NCBI RefSeq assembly: GCF_002764115.1
Contig: NZ_CP017940.1
Span: 2,268,501 to 2,332,500, forward strand
Length of the DNA stretch: 64,000 bases
Origin: Phyllobacterium zundukense
GTDB lineage: Bacteria > Pseudomonadota > Alphaproteobacteria > Rhizobiales > Rhizobiaceae
Reading direction: 5' to 3'
Below are positions 26,942 to 36,204 of the stretch, piece by piece (within the stretch, counting starts at the first letter, position 1; the number at the start of each line of letters is the position of its first letter). The notes below the pieces were generated by a model that was not told the DNA's origin, did no database searches, and worked only from the letters and a program-made list of their open reading frames with translations. A program made the translations under genes and the position numbers.

Positions 26942-27934
26942 ATGAAAGTACTCAAACTCTCCGCTCTTCTTGCGTTTCTTACCTTGAGTATTCTGCCCTC
27001 TTGGTCTGCTGGACTACAGCTTGTCGACGTACCCCAAGACAGCCATGGACCCGCAATCGACGGCGTTGTCTGGTACCCATGTGCCGCTACACCAATTGAA
27101 ATAAAAATTGCCTCATTTGATATGATGGCCGTACGAGACTGCCCGATAATCGGGACCAAACATCCGCTTGTGGTTATCTCGCATGGTGCGGGTGGTACCT
27201 TCGGTAATTACCATGCACTTGCCGAAATGCTAGCTGATAAAGGTTTCATCGTTGCCGCCATCAATCACCCTTTGGACAGTGGCCAATCCAAGGTGAGAAA
27301 CCCCGGCGATATCGCCTCCATGGTGCAGCGGCCGATGGATATATCCCGATTAATTGATTTCATGTTCTATAATTGGCCGGACCGAGCAAGAATTGACGCA
27401 GCACACCTTGGTTTTATCGGTTTCTCCAGAGGCGCTTTCACTGGGCTTGGATTGATTGGCGCTGATCCCGATTGGAATTTTCTACTCGACAATTGCCCTG
27501 TTTATCCCGGAAACCGTTTTTGCGAACAGATCCGGTCCGGTCCAATCGCTCCCATGTCTCACGATGCAAGAATCAAGGCCGCTGTCATTGCTGACTCACC
27601 CGGCGGGCCGCTTTTCACCCGCGAAGGATTGAGCAATGTATCAGTGCCGGTGCAGTATTGGGCATCGGAGCGCGGCGGCGACGGCGTATCGCCCGAAGAT
27701 GCAGCAATGATTGTACAAAACCTTCCCGTTAAGGCGGATTTTCGGGTTGTCCCCAATTCCGGCCATTTCGATTTCCTTCCCCCGTGCACCCTGGAATTTG
27801 CAAAACGTACCGCCGAGGATGAACCTGAACTCTGTACTGATAAAACGGGCTTTGACCGGGCCGCTTTTCACAAACAGTTCAATGCAGATATCCTGACCTT
27901 CTTCCGCAAACATCTGGTCGAAGCTAACCAGTGA
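26942..27934 (+). CDS. Exported alpha/beta hydrolase (dienelactone hydrolase / PAF-acetylhydrolase-like)
   Basis: 330 residues starting MKVLKLSALLAF, with a signal peptide ending near residue 23. The nucleophile elbow GFSRG is near residue 163, the oxyanion region is VVISHGAGGTFGNY, an acidic residue follows in the later strands, and the catalytic His is in VPNSGHFDF. These give a complete Ser-Asp/Glu-His enzyme acting in the periplasm or outside. The substrate is unknown. ATG 26942 is chosen because AAGGAA precedes it and the signal peptide starts there. Confidence 0.8.
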   Translation: MKVLKLSALLAFLTLSILPSWSAGLQLVDVPQDSHGPAIDGVVWYPCAATPIEIKIASFDMMAVRDCPIIGTKHPLVVISHGAGGTFGNYHALAEMLADKGFIVAAINHPLDSGQSKVRNPGDIASMVQRPMDISRLIDFMFYNWPDRARIDAAHLGFIGFSRGAFTGLGLIGADPDWNFLLDNCPVYPGNRFCEQIRSGPIAPMSHDARIKAAVIADSPGGPLFTREGLSNVSVPVQYWASERGGDGVSPEDAAMIVQNLPVKADFRVVPNSGHFDFLPPCTLEFAKRTAEDEPELCTDKTGFDRAAFHKQFNADILTFFRKHLVEANQ

Positions 27935-27951
27935 ATGGATCGGTTCCGGGC

Positions 27952-28797
27952 TCACGAGACGGCTTCGGAACCATCCTTTTCGGCGCTGGCGAGAGCAGCG
28001 CTTGCATCCGCCGCCTCGAAGCGCTTCCATGCCCTTGCGCTGAAGGGCAGTGTGGTGAAGAAGGCGATGGTCGTGAGCGTCAGCGTCTGCCACGTATAGC
28101 TCATCAGGAACGCTACATAGACGACGATGAACAGGAAGGTCGGCATGACCCAGTCGGAACGCAGCTTGGTGCCCGCAGCCTTGCCGCTGTAAACCGGCAG
28201 ACGGCTGATCATCAGGATAGCCACGCCAACCGTATAGGCGGCGGCGGCAAAAGCCAGCGTCCTTGTCGGAGCAAGACCGAGAAAGCCGAGATAGACCGGC
28301 AGCATGACCAGCATGGCCCCTGCGGGAGCCGGAACGCCGGTGAAGAAATTGTTCTGCCACAACGGCTTGTCCACCACATCCAGCATGACGTTGAAGCGTG
28401 CGAGACGCAGGCAGCAGGCGATGCAATACAGCAGCGCGGCGATCCAGCCGAAGGAGCGCGCCTGATCGAGCATATAGGCATAGAGCACGAGCGCGGGAGC
28501 AACACCGAAATTGACGATGTCCGCAAGCGAGTCCATCTGGGCACCGAACTTGGTCGATCCCTTCATCATGCGAGCGATACGACCGTCGATACCATCGAGA
28601 AACGCCGCCAACAGCACCATGGAGACGGCCAGCTCAAAGCGGTTCTCGAAAGCGAGCCGGATACCGGTCAGCCCGGCGCAGATCGCCAGAACGGTAATCA
28701 CATTGGGAGCAAGATAGCGCATGGGTATGCGAGAGCTTGTCAGCCCCCGTACCTGCGGTTTCTCATCAAAGAGTGGATCGGCTTCTTGCTCGCTCAT
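27952..28797 (-). CDS. pssA: CDP-diacylglycerol-serine O-phosphatidyltransferase PssA
   Basis: Makes phosphatidylserine from CDP-diacylglycerol and serine at the inner membrane. 281 residues, multi-spanning. The CDP-alcohol phosphotransferase motif is complete: DGIDGRIARMMKGSTKFG, then AQMDSLADIVNFG. ATG 28797 (MSEQEADPLF) is preferred to a longer form. It lies 10 bases after psd, so substrate and product enzymes are co-transcribed. Confidence 0.95.
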   Translation of the reverse strand: MSEQEADPLFDEKPQVRGLTSSRIPMRYLAPNVITVLAICAGLTGIRLAFENRFELAVSMVLLAAFLDGIDGRIARMMKGSTKFGAQMDSLADIVNFGVAPALVLYAYMLDQARSFGWIAALLYCIACCLRLARFNVMLDVVDKPLWQNNFFTGVPAPAGAMLVMLPVYLGFLGLAPTRTLAFAAAAYTVGVAILMISRLPVYSGKAAGTKLRSDWVMPTFLFIVVYVAFLMSYTWQTLTLTTIAFFTTLPFSARAWKRFEAADASAALASAEKDGSEAVS

Positions 28798-28807
28798 TCG
28801 GGATGCC

Positions 28808-29506
28808 TCAATTGATGCGGACGAGCGGAGCGCTGGCTGCACCGCCGAATTCCGCAATCACGGATTCGCCGCCGACAGCGATCTGGCCGATCGCAACGCG
28901 CGGGGTGAAACCTTCCGGCAGGTAGACATCGACGCGCGAGCCAAAACGGATCAGTCCAAAACGCTCGCCAATCGAAATCGCATTGTTCTCGTCTGCCCAG
29001 CAAACGATGCGGCGCGCAACGAGGCCGGCGATCTGGACCACCGCAACGTCGCCGTTCGGGCTTTCGATCAGGAGGCTGTTACGCTCGTTTTCGGCACTCG
29101 CCTTGTCGAGCTCAGCATTCAGGAACTTGCCTGGCTTGTGCACGATCGTTGTTATGCGGCCACGCACCGGCGCGCGATTGATGTGGCAGGAGAAGACATT
29201 CATGAACACCGAGATACGGGTCATTTCCTTGTCGCCAAGCCCGAGCTCACGCGGCGGTACAGCGGGGCCGACTGCCGATACAATGCCGTCGGCCGGGCTG
29301 ATGACCAGCTTGTCGTCGATAGGTGTTACGCGTTGCGGATCACGGTAGAAATAGATGCACCAGGCGGTGAGGATAAGGCCGATCCAGAACAGCGGTTCCC
29401 AGAAATAACCCACGATGATGGTGGCTCCGGCAAAGGCAGCGATGAACGGATAACCTTCCCGATGAATCGGCACCAGGGTGTTGCGGATGGAATCGACAAG
29501 GCTCAT
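28808..29506 (-). CDS. psd: Phosphatidylserine decarboxylase
   Basis: Pyruvoyl enzyme that makes phosphatidylethanolamine. About 232 residues, the short (PSD-A) form common in alphaproteobacteria. The self-cleavage site is the Gly-Ser in [12 protein letters not shown] near residue 195, and conserved [16 protein letters not shown] is present. The start at ATG 29506 ([10 protein letters not shown]) fits the family. It is first in the psd-pssA operon. Confidence 0.95.
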   Translation of the reverse strand: MSLVDSIRNTLVPIHREGYPFIAAFAGATIIVGYFWEPLFWIGLILTAWCIYFYRDPQRVTPIDDKLVISPADGIVSAVGPAVPPRELGLGDKEMTRISVFMNVFSCHINRAPVRGRITTIVHKPGKFLNAELDKASAENERNSLLIESPNGDVAVVQIAGLVARRIVCWADENNAISIGERFGLIRFGSRVDVYLPEGFTPRVAIGQIAVGGESVIAEFGGAASAPLVRIN

Positions 29507-29663
29507 TCGTGGGTTCCTGATTGGCCAGCATCTCATGTTCCATGAAACGGCAAGCGTTCCAATGGAATTCGCGCGTTACTTATCGGAGATTTGAAGCTTG
29601 AGCAAACTCTTCACCCGAACGGCTCCGCATCGTCAGCAAGTTTCTTTCAATAATGAATTAGAT

Positions 29664-31550
29664 TTATGCCGGCAGTGCAGGTTTGCCACGCAGGACGATG
29701 CCGAGATCGTCCTCTTCCCGAACCTTGCGCAGCCGCTCCTCGGCCTCGGTTGCTTCGCGCTGGCGATTCCACATGGAAGCGTAAAGACCGTTCTTTGTCA
29801 GAAGCATCAAATGCGTGCCCCGCTCGGCAATCACACCGTCCTTCAGGACAATGATCTCGTCGGCACCAATGATTGTGGACAAGCGATGGGCGATAACCAG
29901 CGTCGTGCGGTTACGGCTGACAACATCAAGCGCCGACTGGATTTCATGCTCGGTCGCGCTGTCCAGCGCAGATGTCGCCTCATCCAGGATCAGAATCGGC
30001 GGGGCTTTCAGAATGGTTCTGGCAATCGCCACACGTTGCTTCTCGCCACCGGACAATTTGAGGCCGCGTTCGCCGACCATCGCATTATAGCCCTCAGGCA
30101 GGCTTTCGATGAACGGGCCAATCTGCGCCAATTCTGCAGCGTTGCGCATTTCGGCTTCTGTGGCGCTGATGCGGCCGTAGCGGATATTATAGGCGATCGT
30201 GTCGTTGAACAGGACTGTATCCTGCGGCACCATGCCGATGGCCGACCGCAAGCTTTCTTGCGTCACATCGCGAATATCCTGTCCATCGATGCTGATTGAT
30301 CCGCTCTGGATGTCATAGAAGCGGAACAGCAGGCGCGACAGGGTGGACTTCCCCGCACCGGAGGGCCCGACAATGGCAACGGTCTTGCCCGCAGGCACAT
30401 CGAAGCTGACGCCCTTCAGGATCGGACGCTTCGGATCATAGGCGAACTCGACATTGTCGAAATGCACAGAACCGCGATCGATCGAGAGCGGCTTGGCATG
30501 CGGTTTGTCCATCACTTCCTGCGGGACGTCGAGAAGGTCGAACATCTGCTCGATATCGGTCAGGCCCTGGCGCACTTCGCGGTAAATGAAACCAATGAAA
30601 TTGAGCGGAATGGACAGTTGCATCAGCATGGCGTTGATAAAGACGAAGTCGCCAAGGGTCTGCGTTCCGGCCAAGACTTCCCTGCCCGACATGATCATCA
30701 TGACGGCCATGCCGGCGCCAAAAATGACTGCCTGACCAAAGTTGAGCCAGCCAAGCGAGGTCCAGATGCGTGTTGCGGAAACTTCATAACGCGCCATCGC
30801 CGCATCGAAGCGGCTCGCTTCCATCGCCTCATTGCCAAAATATTTGACGGTCTCGAAGTTCAGGAGCGAGTCTATCGCCTTGGAATTGGCGTCCGTGTCG
30901 GAGGCATTCATGTCGCGGCGGATATTGATGCGCCAATCGCTGGCGCGAACTGTAAACCAGGTATAGAGCCAGACTGTCGCAACCACCACGGCGAGATAGG
31001 ACAGGCCATAGGTAACGGCGAAAATGACGGCGGTCATCAGGAACTCGATGATCGTCGGCGCCGTGTTCAGGATGGTAAACCGGACAATCGTTTCAATGCC
31101 CTTCGTGCCGCGCTCAATGATACGGGAGAGCCCGCCGGTACGCCGCTCCACATGGAAGCGCAGCGACAGATCGTGCATATGCACGAAAGTTCTGTAGGCG
31201 AGTTTTCGCACGGCGTATTGGCCGACGCTGGCAAAAAGCGCATCGCGAAGCTGGTTAAGTCCCGCCTGGACGACACGAGCCAGATTATAGGCAGCCACCA
31301 GCATCAGCGGCCCGATCAGCAGAACGGGCACGAGTTCCGAGCCCTCGAATTTTCCATTCAGCGCGTCCGTTGCCCATTTGAAGAAATACGGAACGAGGAT
31401 CAGGACGACTTTAGAGACGATCAGGAAGACGGTTGCCCAGACAACGCGCATCCGCAGGTCGGGACGTTCCGTTGGCCACATATAGGGCCAGAGATTGCGA
31501 ATTGTCTGGAGCGTTTTTCCAGACTCGGCTGAGACAGTTTTATTGGCCAC
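29664..31550 (-). CDS. Atm1-type ABC exporter (fused permease and ATPase)
   Basis: About 628 residues: six membrane helices (about 40-330) and a C-terminal ATPase with Walker [10 protein letters not shown], signature LSGGEKQR and Walker B ILILDEAT. The N-terminus NLWPYMWPTERPDLRMRVV and the helical part match bacterial Atm1/ABCB7-like half transporters, which export glutathione conjugates or metal-glutathione complexes. I chose GTG 31550, two bases after the stop of the ArsR-type gene, with AAGGA just upstream. Co-transcription with that metal-type regulator supports a role in heavy-metal or thiol detoxification, which is inferred. Confidence 0.9.
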   Translation of the reverse strand: MANKTVSAESGKTLQTIRNLWPYMWPTERPDLRMRVVWATVFLIVSKVVLILVPYFFKWATDALNGKFEGSELVPVLLIGPLMLVAAYNLARVVQAGLNQLRDALFASVGQYAVRKLAYRTFVHMHDLSLRFHVERRTGGLSRIIERGTKGIETIVRFTILNTAPTIIEFLMTAVIFAVTYGLSYLAVVVATVWLYTWFTVRASDWRINIRRDMNASDTDANSKAIDSLLNFETVKYFGNEAMEASRFDAAMARYEVSATRIWTSLGWLNFGQAVIFGAGMAVMMIMSGREVLAGTQTLGDFVFINAMLMQLSIPLNFIGFIYREVRQGLTDIEQMFDLLDVPQEVMDKPHAKPLSIDRGSVHFDNVEFAYDPKRPILKGVSFDVPAGKTVAIVGPSGAGKSTLSRLLFRFYDIQSGSISIDGQDIRDVTQESLRSAIGMVPQDTVLFNDTIAYNIRYGRISATEAEMRNAAELAQIGPFIESLPEGYNAMVGERGLKLSGGEKQRVAIARTILKAPPILILDEATSALDSATEHEIQSALDVVSRNRTTLVIAHRLSTIIGADEIIVLKDGVIAERGTHLMLLTKNGLYASMWNRQREATEAEERLRKVREEDDLGIVLRGKPALPA

Positions 31551-31552
31551 TG

Positions 31553-31924
31553 TTAATCCTTGAGGCTGGCTTCGGGCTGCGGCAGCGCCGCTTCCTGAAC
31601 AATTGTAGCTGGCGGACAGCAAAGATTGGCCAAGTCGCCCACTAGCGATGCGACATCGGCAAAGGCTTCCGGATTGATGCTGTAATGCGAGCTCTGGCCC
31701 GACGGCCGGTACAGAACAAGACCCGCGTCGACAAGTATCTTCAGATGTTGCGACACGGTCGATTGCGCCAGATCGAGCTGCGCGACAATGTCCTTGCAGC
31801 AGGACGCATCAAAGCAAGCAAGCTGGCGGACAATGCGTAACCGCGCTGGATGGGCCAGCGCGGCAAGGACACGCGCCATTTCTGCGTCTGTTACAGATGG
31901 GTCAGATCGATTGCTGCACTTCAT
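31553..31924 (-). CDS. ArsR-family metalloregulator-type repressor
   Basis: 123-residue winged-helix protein: AALAHPARLRIVRQLA (helix 2-3), DLAQSTVSQHLKILVDAGLV (recognition helix) and a wing at RPSGQSSHYSI. Cys residues at 3, 37, 42, 43 and a C-terminal CC pair (102-103) could bind a metal or metalloid; the CFDASCC stretch sits where ArsR-type sensors place thiol ligands. A 23-bp near-perfect palindrome overlaps its start codon, so self-repression is likely. It is translationally coupled to the Atm1-type exporter gene. Confidence 0.88.
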   Translation of the reverse strand: MKCSNRSDPSVTDAEMARVLAALAHPARLRIVRQLACFDASCCKDIVAQLDLAQSTVSQHLKILVDAGLVLYRPSGQSSHYSINPEAFADVASLVGDLANLCCPPATIVQEAALPQPEASLKD

Positions 31925-31945
31925 CGTTCATCGGCGATAAACGAT
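31923..31945. promoter_or_regulatory. Candidate ArsR operator overlapping the arsR-type start codon
   Basis: Arms ATCGTTCATCG and CGATAAACGAT around one central base (31934) form an 11-1-11 palindrome with a single mismatched pair. It covers the ATG of the ArsR-type gene (31922-31924) and the bases just upstream, where a repressor would block initiation. A TTGCAC with a nearby A+T-rich stretch upstream on the minus strand may be the promoter. Confidence 0.65.
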
Positions 31946-32015
31946 ATAATTTTCCAGTGCAAGCAGAAAACGCAAACGGCTTTTCTGCAAAGCGAATGTT
32001 TGCTGCTCGATTTTG

Positions 32016-33308
32016 CTATTGAGCCGCCGGCTTGTCCTTCTCCGGCAAGGCGAAAACCTGTCCTGGGTAAATCATATCCGGATTGCGGATCTGTTCCTTG
32101 TTGGCCAGGTAGATCGTCGTATAACGCATTCCCTCGCCATAGGTGCGCCGGGAAATCCGCCAGAGATTGTCGCCGCGGCGGATGATCACCGAGCCATCAA
32201 CACTCTTGAGCGGCGCTTCGGGACTGGCCGATTGCGGCGCCTGTGCATCCGTTTGCGGCGCAACTGCCCCTGTCGCGGTCTGCGTACCGTCGACCGAAGG
32301 CGCCGGGGTTGCAGATGCCACCGCCGATACGCGCTCGCCGGCTTCGCGTTTGAACGGAACCGCTGCCCGGGCGGCGACGGTCACGCCGTCTTTGCCGATC
32401 ATATCAGCCCGGACAATATAGTCGCCAACGGCCAGTTCGCGGACCGTCTGTACAAGGAAACGGCCGTCGGGCGTTGTCTTCGTGATACCGAGCAAATCGT
32501 CATTGGCATAGACCTTGACTGTCGAGCCTGCCTCGGCTGTCCCGGCAATGAATAACTTGTTGCCCTCGATTTCCACAGCCTCAACCGCAATACGCGCCTT
32601 TTCAGCGGGTGCGACCGCGGGTTTGTCACCCTTTGGAGCAGCGGCCATCGCCGTCTCGGCCGGCGCTGTGGCTGGAGGTTCGATTGCTTGCGGCTTGGTA
32701 ATCATACGGCTTGGCTGCCCGGATTGCTCCACAAGGGCCAATACCTGGCCAGTCTTTGTCTCGGGAATTGATACGATCGCCGTTTCAAGCGATGTCATGG
32801 CGGTGCCATCAGGCGTCGTTGAACGCAACACAAGCTGATAGTCGCCGGGCTTTAGCGGATCGTCCAGCACGATGACGAAGTCGCCGGCCTCTGATGATTT
32901 TGTCGAGCCGATCACATTGGAGCGGGAAAGAAGATCGACCGTTGCATTCTTGCCGGCTTTGCCAGCGATGACTATTGCGCCGGAGGGTTCAACACGCAAA
33001 ACGTCAAAGGTAGGGGCGCCGGGTTGGACCTCTGCCGCCTCACCTTGGGGCTCGGCCGTTGCCGGAGCAGTCTGCGCGGGAGCAGTTTGCGCTGCTGGAG
33101 CGCTCGCGTCTGGTGCGGGCGTCGTCGGAGAAATTGCCGCCTGCTGCTGAGGAGCAGGTTCGGCAGGCGGTGTCTGCGCAGTTCCGCTTACTGGCGCGAC
33201 CGGTTTGTCCAGAGTTGGCTTACCTGGAAGATATCCCATATAGGCAGCAGCGAGGCCCACAGCAACGACAGCACCAAACCCCAAAACCGCAAATTTATTG
33301 TTGATCAT
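32016..33308 (-). CDS. LysM domain cell-wall-associated protein
   Basis: 430 residues: an N-terminal membrane anchor (about 4-24, INNKFAVLGFGAVVAVGLAAAYMGYL), a long Pro/Ala/Gln-rich linker (about 35-100), two Ig-like beta-sandwich stretches (about 105-200 and 230-330), and a C-terminal LysM domain (about 378-425; IRRGDNLWRISRRTYGEG, then NPDMIYPGQVFALP). LysM binds peptidoglycan, so it probably spans the periplasm. ATG 33308 is chosen, with the in-frame upstream part lacking family features. Divergent from the LOG gene. Confidence 0.85.
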   Translation of the reverse strand: MINNKFAVLGFGAVVAVGLAAAYMGYLPGKPTLDKPVAPVSGTAQTPPAEPAPQQQAAISPTTPAPDASAPAAQTAPAQTAPATAEPQGEAAEVQPGAPTFDVLRVEPSGAIVIAGKAGKNATVDLLSRSNVIGSTKSSEAGDFVIVLDDPLKPGDYQLVLRSTTPDGTAMTSLETAIVSIPETKTGQVLALVEQSGQPSRMITKPQAIEPPATAPAETAMAAAPKGDKPAVAPAEKARIAVEAVEIEGNKLFIAGTAEAGSTVKVYANDDLLGITKTTPDGRFLVQTVRELAVGDYIVRADMIGKDGVTVAARAAVPFKREAGERVSAVASATPAPSVDGTQTATGAVAPQTDAQAPQSASPEAPLKSVDGSVIIRRGDNLWRISRRTYGEGMRYTTIYLANKEQIRNPDMIYPGQVFALPEKDKPAAQ

Positions 33309-33483
33309 TGTTCCCCGATCCTCTTGTTCTTTTTGCTCTAGCGCCTTTTGTCCTACGCTACAAGAAAACCCTTTAGATTCAGCCCTATTCTTTAGACTTA
33401 CTAACGGAAAGCTGCGACCTGAACATTTTGTCGCCTTTGTATCGGGCTTGACGTTTTGCGATGCACAAGGCACCACTCATCGA

Positions 33484-34089
33484 ATGAGCCAGATTCGATC
33501 CATTTGTGTCTATTGCGGTTCCTCACCGGGCCGCGATCCGGTTTACAAGCAAAGCGGCAGGCTGCTCGGCAAGTCTATCGCTGAGCACAAGCTTGAGCTT
33601 GTCTATGGCGGCGGCACCAAGGGCATTATGGGCGCGGTCGCAGACGGCGTCATGTCTGCGGGCGGCAAGGTCACCGGAATTATCCCGAAATTCCTGATGA
33701 ACAAGGAAGCCACGGAACACGCGCTTGGCCAGCTTACCGAGCTGATTGTCACCGAAGACATGCACGAGCGCAAGCATAAGATGTTCGAGCGTTCAGATGC
33801 TTTCGTCACCTTGCCCGGTGGTATCGGTACTGTCGAAGAAATCGTCGAGATCATGACCTGGGCGCAGCTTGGACGTCACAGGAAGCCGATGGTTTTCGCC
33901 AACATCAACGGTTTTTGGAATCCCATGCTGGCGCTGATCGATCACATGAAGGCGGAAGGTTTCGTGCATACGTCACATTTGGTCAATCCGATTGTGGTAG
34001 ACGGGCCGGAAGACATTGTGCCAGCGATCCTGAACGCCGCATCAAGGGGCGATCGGGAAGGCAACGAAGCGATTATCGAGCGGCTATAG
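33484..34089 (+). CDS. LOG family protein (TIGR00730)
   Basis: 201 residues. The Rossmann-like motif IRSICVYCGSSPG at the start and PGGIGTVEEIVEIMTW near residue 105 are diagnostic of LOG-type phosphoribohydrolases, which release free bases from nucleoside 5'-monophosphates (cytokinin ribotides in plants, other nucleotides in bacteria). ATG 33484 fits the family length; the upstream in-frame extension does not. It shares a transcript direction with the CorA-type gene 17 bases on. Confidence 0.9.
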   Translation: MSQIRSICVYCGSSPGRDPVYKQSGRLLGKSIAEHKLELVYGGGTKGIMGAVADGVMSAGGKVTGIIPKFLMNKEATEHALGQLTELIVTEDMHERKHKMFERSDAFVTLPGGIGTVEEIVEIMTWAQLGRHRKPMVFANINGFWNPMLALIDHMKAEGFVHTSHLVNPIVVDGPEDIVPAILNAASRGDREGNEAIIERL

Positions 34090-34106
34090 AGACAAAAAGG
34101 GATCTC

Positions 34107-35117
34107 ATGGTGGACACTTTACCCTCCGATCCCTTATCCAGCATCAAGAAGCTCCACAATGATGATTTCGTCATAACTCATGGTTTTGACGCAGACGGCA
34201 CGCTTCTGCAGCAGGCCGCAACCCCTTCGAACACTGTCTGGACATGGAAGAGTTATGCTCTCGCCGATGCGCGGGCACGGCGCTCCCTTGAGACAGACGA
34301 GAGTTTGCCAGAGATGGTCCGCGAGGCATTTCTCTCGTCAGGCGATCAATACCAGATCAGCTTTGAAGATGGCTGGCTCTTTGGTGAATTGCCCGATTTG
34401 CAGCATGAGCATTATGGCGACCCGCGCGAACTCGGCTATTTCCGTTTTGCCTTCAACGACAGGCTTTTCATTAGCGGCCGCCGCCATCCTCTCCAGTCCG
34501 TCGATGATGTGCGTCAGTCCATCGGTCGCGGTAAGGTCAAGCCGGCAACACCCATCGCCCTGTTCAACGCGATCTTCCGCCGCTTTCTCGAGCTTCTGAA
34601 GGCGGAAATCGCCAAGCTTTCCGAAACGCTCGATTCAATCGAGGATCACATCGTTGGCGAGAGTTGGCAGGGCGAACGCGAACGGCTTGTGCCGGTCAGG
34701 CGCCAGATCGTTGTCTTTCACCGCTATCTGACGGCGGCGACAAGTCTGTTCCGGCATATCGATCATGCGGATCGCCGGGCCCTTCCCGAGGATCTGGACG
34801 ATCTGATCGAAGGGCTATCACGCCGCGCAGAGACGCTGCATGCTGAAGGCGACCAGTTGCAACAGCGTGCGCGGTTGCTGCAGGATGAACTCATGGCGAA
34901 GTTGACCGACCAGTCGAACCAGTTCCTCTATGTCCTGTCAGTGATGACCGCGGTGCTTTTGCCAAGTACCGTTATCAGTGGTCTTTTCGGGATGAACACC
35001 GGAGGTCTGCCGCTGGCAAGCAGCGAGCACGGATTCTGGATTGTCGCCCTCGTGGCGCTGGCGATTTCCGCAATGGTGTATCTTCTGGTTCGAAAGATCG
35101 GCGGATCGCGGAATTAG
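34107..35117 (+). CDS. CorA-family divalent cation transporter (ZntB-like)
   Basis: 336 residues: a large cytosolic N-terminal domain (about 1-270) with long coiled helices, then two membrane helices at the C-terminus separated by a loop. The selectivity motif is present as GMNTGG. CorA/ZntB proteins form pentameric channels for Mg2+ or Zn2+. The N-terminal HGFDADGTLLQ and FDRL-type features look closer to ZntB than to CorA, but ion choice cannot be settled here. Its stop overlaps that of convergent rarD by four bases. Confidence 0.85.
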   Translation: MVDTLPSDPLSSIKKLHNDDFVITHGFDADGTLLQQAATPSNTVWTWKSYALADARARRSLETDESLPEMVREAFLSSGDQYQISFEDGWLFGELPDLQHEHYGDPRELGYFRFAFNDRLFISGRRHPLQSVDDVRQSIGRGKVKPATPIALFNAIFRRFLELLKAEIAKLSETLDSIEDHIVGESWQGERERLVPVRRQIVVFHRYLTAATSLFRHIDHADRRALPEDLDDLIEGLSRRAETLHAEGDQLQQRARLLQDELMAKLTDQSNQFLYVLSVMTAVLLPSTVISGLFGMNTGGLPLASSEHGFWIVALVALAISAMVYLLVRKIGGSRN

Positions 35118-36079
35118 GCTGTTGCAGCCAGTCGTACCTTGCGTGCGTCGTGCAGCATGGACCAGGTATAGATCGCGAGGGCAGACCAGATCAGGGCGAA
35201 AGCAATGAACTGGATGTGCGAGAATGGCTCACCGAAAATAAAGATTGCGCTCAAGAAAACGATCGTCGGCGCGATATACTGCATCAAACCAATCGTTGTG
35301 TAGCGCAGGAGCTTTGCGCCAAAAGCATAGAGAATGAGCGGCACGGCCGTTGCCGGTCCTGCGAACAACAGAAGACCGATGTCATGCGCATTGCCATTGA
35401 AGAAATGGCTCGTGCCCTGCGATACCGTCCAGAATATGAAGCCGAGCGACGGGATCGACAGGAGCAGAACCTCCAGCATGAAGCCCTGTGTAGGACCTAT
35501 CGGCAAAGTCTTGCGGAAGAAACCGTAAAAACCGAAGCTGAAGGCGAGCACCAGCGAAATCCACGGCAGACCGCCGGAATACACCGTCAGCAGGATGACA
35601 GCGCAGGCTGCCAGCGCAACCGCCACCATCTGTGGTTTTGACAGGCGTTCGCCCAGAAAAATGCCGCCAAGAACGACATTCACCAGCGGGTTGATATAAT
35701 AGCCGAGTGCCGTATCGATCGCATGGCCGCTGCCAATTGCCCAAACATAGGTTCCCCAGTTAAGGGTGATGAGCGAGGCCGTCAGCGTCGCCATTGCGAG
35801 CATGCGCGGGGTGGTCAGCGCGATTTTCAGGTCGCCGAACAGGCCAAGCCACCAGAGTAGTGCACCGGCAATCGGAACGGACCAGATGATACGATGGGCG
35901 ACCACTTCCATTGCCGGCATATGGGCAACGGATTTCAGGTAAAACGGCAGAATGCCCCACAGCAGATAGGCTGCGAGCGCGAAAATGAAGCCCTTCTTTC
36001 CATCCGACATGCCAGCGGTAGTTTCGTGTGTCACAAGTGTCGCGCTTACAGCTGGACTATGGTTGATCTGCTCGGTCAT
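35114..36079 (-). CDS. rarD: RarD-type EamA transporter
   Basis: 321 residues with about ten membrane helices in two EamA repeats. KGFIFALAAYLLWGILPFYLK and EVVAHRIIWSVP are typical of RarD, named for chloramphenicol sensitivity in some bacteria but with unknown substrate. The N-terminal 25 residues are polar. An internal Met (MSDGKKGF) 23 residues in is an alternative start. Confidence 0.9.
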   Translation of the reverse strand: MTEQINHSPAVSATLVTHETTAGMSDGKKGFIFALAAYLLWGILPFYLKSVAHMPAMEVVAHRIIWSVPIAGALLWWLGLFGDLKIALTTPRMLAMATLTASLITLNWGTYVWAIGSGHAIDTALGYYINPLVNVVLGGIFLGERLSKPQMVAVALAACAVILLTVYSGGLPWISLVLAFSFGFYGFFRKTLPIGPTQGFMLEVLLLSIPSLGFIFWTVSQGTSHFFNGNAHDIGLLLFAGPATAVPLILYAFGAKLLRYTTIGLMQYIAPTIVFLSAIFIFGEPFSHIQFIAFALIWSALAIYTWSMLHDARKVRLAATA

Positions 36080-36204
36080 GACGCGAAGTCGTATTCTTCG
36101 CGTCCCCTGACGTCCATTGAATTCGGCTGATCAATCCATCAAGACAGTTGATGTTTTTTTCGTCATTCCGGGCATTATTTGTGCAGTTACCAGAGAGAAT
36201 ATCG

